DNA of 64,000 nt, from assembly GCA_964636885.1 (NCBI GenBank), contig CAZWVA010000003.1:30973-94972 (forward strand), written 5' to 3'. A program made the translations under genes and the position numbers. Under the pieces are notes generated by a model. The model saw only the letters and a program-made list of their open reading frames with translations, did not search any database and had not been told where the DNA came from. How positions within the stretch are numbered: position 1 is the stretch's first letter; each line of letters begins with the position of its first letter. Positions 27,403-35,390 of this stretch are shown here, one piece after another. This DNA is from CAZWVA01 sp964636885. Lineage in GTDB: Bacteria > Desulfobacterota_D > UBA1144 > Nemesobacterales > CSP1-2.

Positions 27403-28140
27403 TCAGTTCGTCTTATGGGGTTGTCTTCCGTCCATTACTCCACCCACTACCAGTATGGATACGAGCCTTCCTATAACGTCTTTCGGTAATGTGCTTTTTT
27501 CTAAACCCTTAACCGTCTTTTCGATATCGTATTTAACCCTCTTTATAGTCGCCACCCCGTCTTCAATCACGGCATAAGAAGCCCTCGGATTAAAATCCCT
27601 CGGTTGTCCAACCGAACCCGGGTTTAGGGCGGTTGTTCTACCCAGGTATCTTATGAAGGGTTTATGGGAGTGGCCAACCAGTATAAAGTCGTATTTGTTC
27701 TCGAACTCGAATCCCGCTGTATCATCCAGGCTTAAATATCCGTACGTATGTCCCTGTGATCCGTGTGCCAAGTGGAAGGTTAGGCCATCAAGGGTGAAGC
27801 TATTATCAAGGGGAAGCCGTCTAAGAAAACCAACCTCTTCGCTTCCAAGGAGACCCTCTCCCCATTCTCTGGTGATTATTGAGAGCCTGCTTAGTTCGCT
27901 GGAACACTGACATCCGATACCATAGGCCATCGCATGGTCATGGTCTCCCCTAACCCCCCAGAACCTACCTTTATAGGACCTCATAAGGAACCTGATGCAT
28001 TCCCTGGGATTGGGGCCGAAGTCCACCGCATCGCCAAGGAATATAAGGGAATCGTAGGTTTCTTTTGCCAAAATCGCCTCTAGTGCATACCAGTTTGCAT
28101 GTATGTCTGAAAGTATCAGGATCTTCATTCTGTATGACAT
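27403..28140 (-). CDS. metallophosphoesterase family protein
   Basis: A 245-residue calcineurin-type phosphoesterase. The metal-binding motifs appear in order: SDIHANW, GDAVDFGPNP, GDHDHA (where the family usually has GNHD), GSQGH and GHSHKPF. The size and the absence of a signal peptide fit the YfcE/MJ0936-like cytoplasmic group. Replacement of GNHD by GDHD changes the residue that normally contacts the phosphate, so activity may be altered. The second Met, at 28128, is an equally possible start; neither has a clear ribosome binding site. It converges with the porin gene. Confidence 0.85.
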   Translation of the reverse strand: MSYRMKILILSDIHANWYALEAILAKETYDSLIFLGDAVDFGPNPRECIRFLMRSYKGRFWGVRGDHDHAMAYGIGCQCSSELSRLSIITREWGEGLLGSEEVGFLRRLPLDNSFTLDGLTFHLAHGSQGHTYGYLSLDDTAGFEFENKYDFILVGHSHKPFIRYLGRTTALNPGSVGQPRDFNPRASYAVIEDGVATIKRVKYDIEKTVKGLEKSTLPKDVIGRLVSILVVGGVMDGRQPHKTN

Positions 28141-28342
28141 TCTAAGGCGGGTTTATTAAGCGGGTATTAAGAAAGGGTTAAGATTGCGTTAGAAAGTGGT
28201 AAGGGTTAAAAATCCTTTAATCGGGAAACCGGATTTTGCCGTCTTAATCCATGGGCAATACTCAAAAACGGTTTAGAATACTGGCCGATTTTATGCGGCT
28301 TAAGAGCTATACCTGCAGAGAAAAAAGTTACAAAAAAACCCC

Positions 28343-28369
28343 TTGACAAAGATTTATAATTTATATAAA
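28343..28369 (+). promoter_or_regulatory. sigma-70-type promoter of the 28410 gene
   Basis: A consensus -35 TTGACA (28343-28348) is followed after 15 bases by TATAAA (28364-28369). A closer TATAAT at 28355-28360 is only 6 bases away and cannot pair with this -35. The region is very AT-rich. Confidence 0.6.
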
Positions 28370-28370
28370 G

Positions 28371-28385
28371 TAAGGTCAGACCTTA
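28371..28385. promoter_or_regulatory. palindromic operator TAAGGTCAGACCTTA
   Basis: A perfect 15-base palindrome centred on 28378 lies just downstream of the -10 and about 25 bases before the start codon, where a bound repressor would block transcription. Its core GGT-N3-ACC resembles operators of the FadR branch of GntR regulators. No such regulator is encoded nearby. Confidence 0.55.
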
Positions 28386-28409
28386 AAAATCAAAAGGAGG
28401 TAAGGAGAG

Positions 28410-29963
28410 ATGAGTAAGGCCAAATGGCTTTTGCTATTCCTAGTGGCTATCTTCATGGCCATTCCGTCTTATGCAGTAGAGCTTTCTCTGGGTGGCTTTC
28501 CAAGCTATATGCGTACCCGAGCCCGTTTTATTAAGGATGCGACCTTTATCAGCTCTATAAGCGACGACCAGGCTAGGCTACTGGGGTTTAATGATGCGGA
28601 TGACAATATCTTTTTTGTTGATACGAGGCTTCGTTTAACCCCTCAGTTGGTCCTTAGCGACGCCGTAACGATTAGGGCGCAGGTAGACGTTGTTGACAAC
28701 ATGATTTGGGGTGGCGCGACCTCCGCCCTTTTAGGGGGCCGTAGCACACTGGTAAATTCCTCTTTAACCACCGGTGACAGGTTCCGTGGGGCACTCCTTA
28801 TAGGAGCGAATGCGATTGACAGGGGTATAGGTGAATCCTTCGGAGTAGACGACGAGGTCCAGTTCTTTAATGTCCGTATGCTCCATGCCGACATCGTTCT
28901 CCCGGCTAATTTGGGATTTGTAAGAATAGGGCGCCAGCCATTTGACTGGGGTCTTGGAATCCTGGCAAACGGCGGTTGGGACCCGCTATCCGATCTCGGT
29001 TTTGTTCTAGACAGGTTCCTTTATCTTAAATCCTGGCCTATTGGTGGTGGAACCTTCACATTCGTGTTTGTTACCGATAGGTTTACCCAAGGTAACACCC
29101 TAATAACCGGAAACGGGGATGGATGGGATGGTGGCGCAGCCGCTATCGTTTATAACCATCCCAACGTGTTTGGTGGCAACCTAACTATAGGAGCCTATGA
29201 CTTCCCGTATATCCATCAGACCAATTTCCTTGGTACTGACCTAAACGTAGACTGGTTTAACCTCTATGCGGGTCTCATTGACTGGAAGAGCGATATGCTG
29301 AGACTCGTCGGCGAGGTACAGGGAGGCGTTGGAAAGATAAGCGGAACTGGTGCCGGCGATTTAGATATCACCGCTCATAACCTTCTCTGGGCCGTCCGCG
29401 CCGAGTACTATCCTGGATTCCCAGTGAAGAACATCTCGGCCGAGTTTGGCTGGGCAGGTGGTGATGATGGCAATGATCCTGATTTTACAGGAAACGTCAT
29501 AGTCTTTAACCCCGCCTATAACGCCGATAACCTTCTCTTTAAGCACATGATCCCGACTATATATCAGATAGAGGGTAGTGTAATAAACGCCTTCTATGCA
29601 AGGCTTTGGGGAACGGTAAAGCTTCTTGACAACCTTTCATTCACACCTCAGGTCCTGGTTGCTTGGAACGAGGAAACAAGCGCCCCACTTGGCCCGGGTA
29701 CCCAGGATGTAGACAGGTACATGGGAACCGAGGTGGAAGGAACGTTTACGGTTAACGTCGTTCCCGGTGTCAATCTTGACCTTATAGGGAGCCTCGTGAT
29801 CGCTGGCGACGGTTTAAAGGACCTTATAGAGCAGCAGGCTGCTACGAATGTCAACGCCGCGGTGCAAGGGGGTAACTTCGTACCGAGTGACTTTGATGCA
29901 GAGGACGTGGCCTGGGGGGTTCAGGCAAGGCTTTTGATCTACATAGATCAGTTCTTTAAGTAA
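28410..29963 (+). CDS. outer-membrane beta-barrel protein
   Basis: A 517-residue exported protein with a clear signal peptide (cut near Ala23 in SYAVEL). A long chain of alternating hydrophobic and polar strands rich in Gly, Asn and aromatic residues follows, as in outer-membrane barrels. The block RIGRQPFDWGLGIL recalls alginate-export-type barrels, but the match is weak and the C-terminus ends DQFFK rather than in a bare aromatic residue. The start has an AAAGGAGG ribosome binding site. It has its own promoter, operator-like palindrome and terminator, so it is a single-gene unit; the strong signals suggest an abundant, regulated product. Confidence 0.7.
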   Translation: MSKAKWLLLFLVAIFMAIPSYAVELSLGGFPSYMRTRARFIKDATFISSISDDQARLLGFNDADDNIFFVDTRLRLTPQLVLSDAVTIRAQVDVVDNMIWGGATSALLGGRSTLVNSSLTTGDRFRGALLIGANAIDRGIGESFGVDDEVQFFNVRMLHADIVLPANLGFVRIGRQPFDWGLGILANGGWDPLSDLGFVLDRFLYLKSWPIGGGTFTFVFVTDRFTQGNTLITGNGDGWDGGAAAIVYNHPNVFGGNLTIGAYDFPYIHQTNFLGTDLNVDWFNLYAGLIDWKSDMLRLVGEVQGGVGKISGTGAGDLDITAHNLLWAVRAEYYPGFPVKNISAEFGWAGGDDGNDPDFTGNVIVFNPAYNADNLLFKHMIPTIYQIEGSVINAFYARLWGTVKLLDNLSFTPQVLVAWNEETSAPLGPGTQDVDRYMGTEVEGTFTVNVVPGVNLDLIGSLVIAGDGLKDLIEQQAATNVNAAVQGGNFVPSDFDAEDVAWGVQARLLIYIDQFFK

Positions 29964-29986
29964 GTAAATTATATAGATAAAAGAAT

Positions 29987-30029
29987 GAAGCGGGGATCTG
30001 GATGGGATTCCCCGCTTCTTTTATTTTTA
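29987..30029 (+). terminator. rho-independent terminator after the beta-barrel gene
   Basis: A 10-bp stem GAAGCGGGGA / TCCCCGCTTC with a 12-base loop is followed by TTTTATTTTTA. It is 23 bp after the stop codon. Confidence 0.92.
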
Positions 30030-30126
30030 TGACGGTTCCTTTACTGCCAGTTCCTTATGTTATACACGAATCAGGTAGTTATAATGGCTCGTTCGGAGAA
30101 CAAGTCCATAGAAATAGAACACGTAG

Positions 30127-30147
30127 GGTGCGTTTCCCAAACGCACC
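30127..30147. repeat. REP-like hairpin
   Basis: A perfect 9-bp stem GGTGCGTTT / AAACGCACC with a 3-base loop sits within the wider string GTAGGGTGCG, a form common in dispersed intergenic palindromes of many bacteria. Only one clear copy is seen here. A second, weaker hairpin (arms TTGCCCA / TGGGCAA, 30210-30240) lies just beyond it. Confidence 0.5.
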
Positions 30148-30245
30148 AAATAACCGTAACACCAGTTAATTGTATAGTTTTTATCCATATAGTAGGTTAA
30201 TCCTTGCGATTGCCCATTGTAGGGTGAACTAATTGGGCAACGACC

Positions 30246-30412
30246 TTAACTTCTCTTTAACACCCTGTCTATAATCCTTCTTAGCGATTCGAGCGATTGA
30301 ACGCCATGGATGGGAAAATCCTCAAAGATAAAGGTTGGAACTCCTGGGACGAGACCGTTATATTTTAACGATTCGATGACGAGCCTCTCTGTAATTCGTG
30401 TTGCCAAAAAAA
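30246..30412 (-). pseudogene. 3' remnant of a DsbA/FrnE-like oxidoreductase gene
   Basis: Right after the purH stop, a minus-strand frame without a start runs for about 55 codons to a TAA at 30246. It contains the cis-proline strand GVPTFIFEDF followed by IHGVQSLESLRRII, the typical end of DsbA-family FrnE proteins (GVPTF...SGAQ...). The N-terminal three quarters, including the active-site Cys pair, are missing. The truncation point coincides with the 3' end of purH, so a deletion or recombination there removed the rest. Confidence 0.65.
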
Positions 30413-31972
30413 TCAATGTCTAAAGTGTCTTACCCCTGTAAATATCATCGCCATACCGTGTTCATCCGCGGCGGCTATGGTTTCTTTGTCCCTTATGGAG
30501 CCGCCGGGTTGGACTATGGCGATGATTCCCGACTTTGCGGCTTCGTCAATGCCGTCGCGGAAAGGGAAGAAGGCATCTGATGCAAGGACGGCTCCCTTTG
30601 TCGGAATCCTCGCTTTCATGGCGGCGATCTTAACCGAATCTACCCGACTCATCTGTCCCGCGCCGATTCCGATCGTCTGTCCCTTTCTTGCTATCACTAT
30701 GGCGTTTGATTTTACGTTCTTGCAGACCTTCCATGCGAATTTAAGTGCCTCTATCTCTTCATCCGTGGGCTGGCGTTTGGTTACAACCCTAAGGTCGTTA
30801 AAGTCCTCGTCGGATCTAACGTCCCTATCCTGAATAAGGGCACCGCCCACTACCTTCTTGAGATCGAGTCCGCCCTTTTGTCTTGTTAGCGGCGGGGTTT
30901 TCATCACCCTTAGGTTGGATTTGGTAGAGAGCAGGTAAATGGCCTTTTCCGTATAGGCAGGGGCAATCACCACTTCAAGAAACATTGCAGCGAGCTCCGA
31001 GGCTGTGCTTTCGTCTACCTCCCTGTTAAAGGCGACGATTCCTCCAAACGCGCTCTCAGGGTCACATTCCTTTGCTTTAAGGAAGGCCTCAAGAGGGGTT
31101 TCCCCGGTTGCAACCCCGCAGGGGTTATTATGCTTTACTATGACACAGGCGGTTTCCGAGAATTCCTTTACCGTTTCGAGTGCCGCATCCGCATCGTATA
31201 TGTTGTTAAGGGAGAGTTCCTTTCCCTGAATCTGAATGGAGTTCGATATACAGGCCTCTTCCACCCCCGGCTGAACGTAAAAGGCCCCCTCTTGATGTGG
31301 GTTTTCACCGTATCTGAGCTTCATCTGTTTTTCAAAATGGAGGGTTAGGCTTGCCGGGAATTTCGTTTTTCGACCGTTCCCCTCTAAGGAGCCCAGGAAG
31401 TTCGATATCGCTGCGTCGTAACGTGATACGTAGGAGAAGGCTTTTACGGCCAGATTGAAATTTACCTCAACCGGAATGGAACCGTTATTCCTCTTTAATT
31501 CGTTTATCACCGTCTTATAGTCTTCTGGAAATGCCACAACCGTTATGTATCTATAGTTTTTGGCAGCGGCACGTAGAAGGGTAGGCCCACCGATATCTAT
31601 ATTTTCAATCACCTCCTCTAAATCCACCCCTTCCTTTTTGATCACCTCTTCAAAAGGGTAAAGGTTTACGACCACTATGTCTATGGGTTTAATCCCGTGA
31701 TCTTCCATGTCTCTAAGATGGGCCTCGTTATCGCGTACCGCTAGGATTCCCGCATGGATCTTGGGATGCAGTGTTTTTACCCTGCCGCTTAAGAGTTCGG
31801 GAAGTTGGGTATAGTCTGAGATCTCAGTTACCGGAACCCCCGCATCTCTAATCAGCTTTGCAGTGCCACCGGTGGAGAGTATCTCGATGCCGAATTCTTT
31901 AAGCTCATTTGCAAGGTTGCCTATTCCGTCCTTTTTCGATACACTTATAAGAGCCCTTTCTGCTTTTCTCAT
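30413..31972 (-). CDS. purH: bifunctional AICAR formyltransferase / IMP cyclohydrolase
   Basis: A 519-residue enzyme for the last two steps of IMP synthesis. The N-terminal IMP cyclohydrolase (MGS-like) domain holds SVSKKDGIGNLA, LSTGGTAKL and SGRVKTLHPKIH. The C-terminal AICAR transformylase carries RYGENPHQ and the catalytic KHNNPCGVA (Lys-His pair). The protein ends with the family-typical MIFTGVRHFRH. Length is normal. It stands alone, with no other pur genes beside it. Confidence 0.97.
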   Translation of the reverse strand: MRKAERALISVSKKDGIGNLANELKEFGIEILSTGGTAKLIRDAGVPVTEISDYTQLPELLSGRVKTLHPKIHAGILAVRDNEAHLRDMEDHGIKPIDIVVVNLYPFEEVIKKEGVDLEEVIENIDIGGPTLLRAAAKNYRYITVVAFPEDYKTVINELKRNNGSIPVEVNFNLAVKAFSYVSRYDAAISNFLGSLEGNGRKTKFPASLTLHFEKQMKLRYGENPHQEGAFYVQPGVEEACISNSIQIQGKELSLNNIYDADAALETVKEFSETACVIVKHNNPCGVATGETPLEAFLKAKECDPESAFGGIVAFNREVDESTASELAAMFLEVVIAPAYTEKAIYLLSTKSNLRVMKTPPLTRQKGGLDLKKVVGGALIQDRDVRSDEDFNDLRVVTKRQPTDEEIEALKFAWKVCKNVKSNAIVIARKGQTIGIGAGQMSRVDSVKIAAMKARIPTKGAVLASDAFFPFRDGIDEAAKSGIIAIVQPGGSIRDKETIAAADEHGMAMIFTGVRHFRH

Positions 31973-32125
31973 CTTAATCGCTCCTCGGATAGCTGATAAT
32001 GAAAATTAACATGGCTTTTGAGAAATTGTCAATTCTTACGTATAATCTTTGTGAATCGCCTATGTATTTCACCTTTATACATTGAATGGAAACCGTGTTA
32101 GGTCAAGGGCGTAAGTGGGTTTAAT

Positions 32126-33163
32126 ATGGGTGGGAGAGGATTAAATCTCAAGGTGGGACTATTCGTTTTAATCTCGCTTGCCGTCTTTATGGCCTTTGTT
32201 TTTGTCCTTGGGGGAGAGGGGTTTTTTTTGAGAAAGAGGTATGAGGTTCAGACCTCTTTTACAAACGTCGCTGGACTTGCCGAAGGGGCTCCTGTCAGGC
32301 TTTCGGGGTTGAATATAGGGAGTGTTAAAGAGATTCGATTTCCCGAAGATCCGAAGAAGGACTTCATAGTTGTGGTTATGGAGGTAAGCGCGGATGGTGT
32401 AAAAAGGATAGGACCCGATGCCGTGGCAACGATAAGAACCCAGGGGCTACTCGGTGATAAATACATAGAGATACTGAGAGGATCGAAGGAACCGCCTAAG
32501 GAGATCCCCCGTGTCTTACAGATAAGCAGTTATACCCCTCCAGAGTTTGAAAAACTCCTTGGTCAATCCGAGGAACTTATAGACAACATAATAAGCATTT
32601 CAAAGAGCCTAGATGAAATCGTAAAGGCCTTTGGTAAGAAGGAAAACATCGAAAACATATCCAGAATTATCGCTTCGATAAGGAAAAGCTTAGAGGCTAT
32701 CGAGACTCAAAAAGGCGTTCTCCACGCCCTGATCTATGGAAGGGAGGATAAATCGGGAAGGGATTTTGAGGATACGCTTGGTGAATTTGATGAGGCTATT
32801 AATAATTTGAACTCCCTGCTTAAGGATATAAAGAGAGAGAGGGGGATCATAAATGCTTTGATTTATGACGAAGGGTTGACCAAAAAATTGAGCGAGTTGG
32901 TCACCGATATAGATTCCTTAACCGAGGAGATCAGTAGGGAAGGGGGAATACTCCCCGAATTAAGGGAAACCGTATCGAACTTTAAAAGGATCTCCGAAAA
33001 ACTAGAGGGTGGGGAGGGAACACTCGGAGCGCTTATAAATGATCCAACTGTCTACGATAATCTAAAGGGGGTTCTGGGAGAAGCGGAGAGGAGCAAGTTC
33101 GTACGCTCGGTTGTTAGGTACCTCATCGAGAATCAGAACAACAAACCCGATCAGAAAAAGTAG
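32126..33163 (+). CDS. MCE/MlaD-family lipid-binding protein
   Basis: A 345-residue protein with one N-terminal transmembrane helix (about 8-28). An MCE domain follows (about 38-115; GLAEGAPVRLSGLNIGSVKEI), then a long helical C-terminal part (about 145-330). MCE proteins form hexameric rings that carry phospholipids between the membranes. The usual ABC partners (MlaE, MlaF) are not adjacent, so it may work with a permease encoded elsewhere. The helical tail contains two similar segments, GVLHALIYGRED and GIINALIYDEGL, as in needle-type MCE proteins. Confidence 0.88.
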   Translation: MGGRGLNLKVGLFVLISLAVFMAFVFVLGGEGFFLRKRYEVQTSFTNVAGLAEGAPVRLSGLNIGSVKEIRFPEDPKKDFIVVVMEVSADGVKRIGPDAVATIRTQGLLGDKYIEILRGSKEPPKEIPRVLQISSYTPPEFEKLLGQSEELIDNIISISKSLDEIVKAFGKKENIENISRIIASIRKSLEAIETQKGVLHALIYGREDKSGRDFEDTLGEFDEAINNLNSLLKDIKRERGIINALIYDEGLTKKLSELVTDIDSLTEEISREGGILPELRETVSNFKRISEKLEGGEGTLGALINDPTVYDNLKGVLGEAERSKFVRSVVRYLIENQNNKPDQKK

Positions 33164-33182
33164 GACTAAGACCTCTATTCTA

Positions 33183-33258
33183 TGGAGCGGGCGACGGGAC
33201 TCGAACCCGCGACCTCAAGCTTGGGAAGCTTGCACTCTACCAACTGAGTTACGCCCGC
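33183..33258 (-). tRNA. tRNA-Gly (anticodon CCC)
   Basis: A 76-base tRNA gene on the minus strand with a 7-bp acceptor stem GCGGGCG / CGCCCGC and encoded CCA after discriminator T. The D arm contains GTTGGTAGAG, and the anticodon stem CAAGC / GCTTG encloses the loop TTCCCAA, so the anticodon is CCC. The T arm contains GGTTCGAGTCC. It reads GGG glycine codons. Confidence 0.95.
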
Positions 33259-33459
33259 ACCAAGTGAATAATTTAGTATGGCTCGATACAAAAGTCAAAT
33301 ATTCGCTTCTCTTGGCTATAATGATCCTGAACGGTTTAGACATAATAGGGTATGGACTTTAAAGAATATAAAAGCAGTGTGGAAAGAAAGTAGGAAGCGG
33401 TCTAAAATCAGGGTTAAAGGACGTAATATCTTTACTCAGATTAAAGACGAGGCTTCCTA

Positions 33460-34611
33460 CTATCTTCTAAGAGCGGGAATAACAAGAAGCGGACACCCGG
33501 CGCCTCGTAGAACCCGCTCTGTAGTACTTCCTCGAAGCGCATCCAGAAATCCTTCATGGCCATGTGTAGTCATAACTATGAGATCCGCGGAGCACTCCCT
33601 CTCCAGATTAAGGATCCCTTTTACCACATCGCCTTGGCGTACGATTCTCTCCCACCGCCAACCCTCCCTTTTGGGGGTATTAACCACAGGCATATGCTCA
33701 GGCTCTCCTATGTATATGAGAAAAAAGAGGCAGTTCCTACTGCCAAATGCACTGGCAATGGCGGAAGCCGCGTTAACCGCAAGCTGTGGGTTAGGATGGC
33801 TGTCAATCGGTACCAACACCCTTCTCAAACTAACACCGCCATCCCGATATGATACGAATCCCTCGATCCCCTCTGGAATAAACAAAGTCATTTCCCCAGA
33901 TCCTATTGCAATGGGTATGGCTACCGATCTTTTGAGCCAGCCGATTGGTTCCCTGGACCTATGTGTAGCGAGCACGATAAGGTCGGTTGGATTCTGCTGG
34001 AGAAAATGGAGGATGGAAGATACGGTGTCTTCTTCTACCTTAATTATCTTTTCGACTAAAATACCGGCCTTCTCTATGACATCCTCTCTTGAACTCCCCT
34101 TGGGCAATACTCGCCATCGTTCGAGCGTATGCCTCACCTCTGGGAATTCCAGGAAGCGGACGTCTTCTCTATTCTGGGTCACATGCAAAATGCTAAGCTT
34201 CGCTCCGGTAATAACCGAGAGTTTGAGCGCATGACAAAAGGCAACCTCGCTAGCCTTAGAGAAGTCTGTGGGGTGAAAGACGCTTAGAAGGGAGACGAAG
34301 GTCGATCTATTCGTATGTATGGTGTTCTCGATAACCGGCCTCCGCTCCTTATGCTTATTATAAGCCTTACCCCCTATATGAGCCGGAGAGGTTCCTTCTG
34401 CCGACACGGTGCGTGATTCGGCAAGTGCCGTCAGTAGAATCTGGTAGGCGTTATTTATCTCCTTTAGCTTCTCCTCCGTCTTCTTCCGGAGCCTTGGATT
34501 GTACGAATATCTGTCTGGATGCCATACCTGCACCAAATCCCTATAGGCCTGCTCCAACTCTTCTTTAGTAAAATCCTTATCCAAGCCGAATAGCTCTAGT
34601 AACTTTTCCAT
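33460..34611 (-). CDS. DnaJ J-domain fused to two universal stress protein domains
   Basis: A 383-residue protein. Residues about 3-62 are a J domain with the HPD motif at 31-33, which activates Hsp70 ATPase. After a linker (about 65-103), a first UspA-like domain spans about 104-247. A second (about 262-380) starts RRVLVPIDSHPN and carries the nucleotide-binding pattern GHEGFLDALRGST. The first Usp domain has THRSREPIGWLKRS in the same place, without the glycines needed for ATP binding. J-domain plus tandem Usp is an unusual fusion and may link stress sensing to DnaK. It is a single gene, downstream of tRNA-Gly. Confidence 0.82.
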   Translation of the reverse strand: MEKLLELFGLDKDFTKEELEQAYRDLVQVWHPDRYSYNPRLRKKTEEKLKEINNAYQILLTALAESRTVSAEGTSPAHIGGKAYNKHKERRPVIENTIHTNRSTFVSLLSVFHPTDFSKASEVAFCHALKLSVITGAKLSILHVTQNREDVRFLEFPEVRHTLERWRVLPKGSSREDVIEKAGILVEKIIKVEEDTVSSILHFLQQNPTDLIVLATHRSREPIGWLKRSVAIPIAIGSGEMTLFIPEGIEGFVSYRDGGVSLRRVLVPIDSHPNPQLAVNAASAIASAFGSRNCLFFLIYIGEPEHMPVVNTPKREGWRWERIVRQGDVVKGILNLERECSADLIVMTTHGHEGFLDALRGSTTERVLRGAGCPLLVIPALRR

Positions 34612-34644
34612 GTTGATATTCTAGACCACATGATCGCCCAAATG

Positions 34645-34762
34645 GCTCATCATGCTGAGCTTTTGGAACACTCATTATAGATTCCTGGAAGCTCTCAGTA
34701 GAGCTTACGAGGAGGCTCACCAAGTGAGCTTCTTCAGCTGCTTTACTCCCTCGGAATGATGC
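34645..34762 (-). repeat. degenerate copy of dispersed inverted repeat
   Basis: Read on the minus strand from 34762, the sequence ATCATTCCGAGGGAGTAAAG continues to GAAGAAGCTCA and closes with CTCAGCATGATGAG. It matches the element at 55728-55844 (GTCATTCTGAGGGAGCAAAG, GAAGAATCTCA, TTCAGCATGAC) with scattered changes. Both copies are intergenic. Confidence 0.5.
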
Positions 34763-34831
34763 TAGTTTATAGATTTAGAGCCAAAATCTGACTAGAGCTT
34801 CAAACTCCTAAAATGTAACGGTCAGCATCGG

Positions 34832-34987
34832 TCATGCTTCTTGACCCTTATCCTCGCCCTTATCCTTGGACGATCCTTTGTCCTGACAAGCCACCGCATC
34901 CTTGGTTATTCCGTTCAAGGCAGAAAACGAAATTGTCCCAAAAGTCAATCCTAGAGCCACCGCTATGGCGATTATAAATTTACTCAC
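34832..34987 (-). CDS. small secreted Lys/Asp/Gly-rich peptide
   Basis: A 51-residue open frame starts at a GTG 6 bp after a GGGAGG ribosome binding site. The first 25 residues are a strongly hydrophobic signal-like helix (IIAIAVALGLTF). The rest is short, polar and repetitive (DKGSSKDKGEDKGQ) with one Cys. It resembles small exported peptides of unknown function and is not recognised. It lies between a repeat element and an SDR gene remnant. Confidence 0.5.
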   Translation of the reverse strand: MSKFIIAIAVALGLTFGTISFSALNGITKDAVACQDKGSSKDKGEDKGQEA

Positions 34988-35059
34988 GAATTACCTCCCC
35001 GGTCATAGAATCGTCTAAAGTTTACCGAACTTTTAGGAATTTGTCTTTCAATCACGATG

Positions 35060-35131
35060 TTAAGCCGTTACCCCGCCTATTCCCGAAGTTCCACCTGTAA
35101 CCAGCGCCGCCTTTCCTTCGAATGAACCCAT
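35060..35131 (-). pseudogene. 5' remnant of an SDR oxidoreductase gene
   Basis: The frame starts at ATG 35131 and encodes MGSFEGKAALVTGGTSGIGG, the classic N-terminal cofactor strand of a short-chain dehydrogenase (TGGTSGIG). It stops at TAA after 23 codons. Nothing after the stop continues the family in any frame that I could find. It is the start of an otherwise deleted gene. Confidence 0.7.
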
Positions 35132-35140
35132 GATTCTTTC

Positions 35141-35390
35141 TCTCTTTATTTTGTGTTATACATTAAGATAGAAAACCATATAAATGGGTTCAACCAAAAC
35201 GATCTTAATTCCCCGTTTAGGAAAAGAAGGGCATGGGCTTGAGCATTGCTCTATGGAATAGACCCCACCTAGCATTTTCTCCATGTTTACAGAGTGCGGA
35301 AATCTCAGCCGCTCTTGAGGTCACCCTTCCAGACCGCCGAGGCTTTTCATGGTCCCTCCTTAAATCCTTGGTTGAGCTACTCTTATTATA
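35141..35390. other. gap with no recognisable gene
   Basis: A plus-strand open frame from 35233 runs antisense into the alcohol dehydrogenase gene and has no family features. On the minus strand an AAGGAGGG ribosome binding site and ATG (near 35352) open only a 9-codon frame, perhaps another decayed gene start. With the remnant just downstream, this interval looks like a site of gene loss. Confidence 0.4.

Noticed and set aside
33111..33362. Plus-strand open frame covering the tRNA (contains SGRRDSNPRPQAW)
   Set aside because: This is the well-known false protein read through the antisense of a tRNA; the tRNA-Gly gene on the minus strand explains it.
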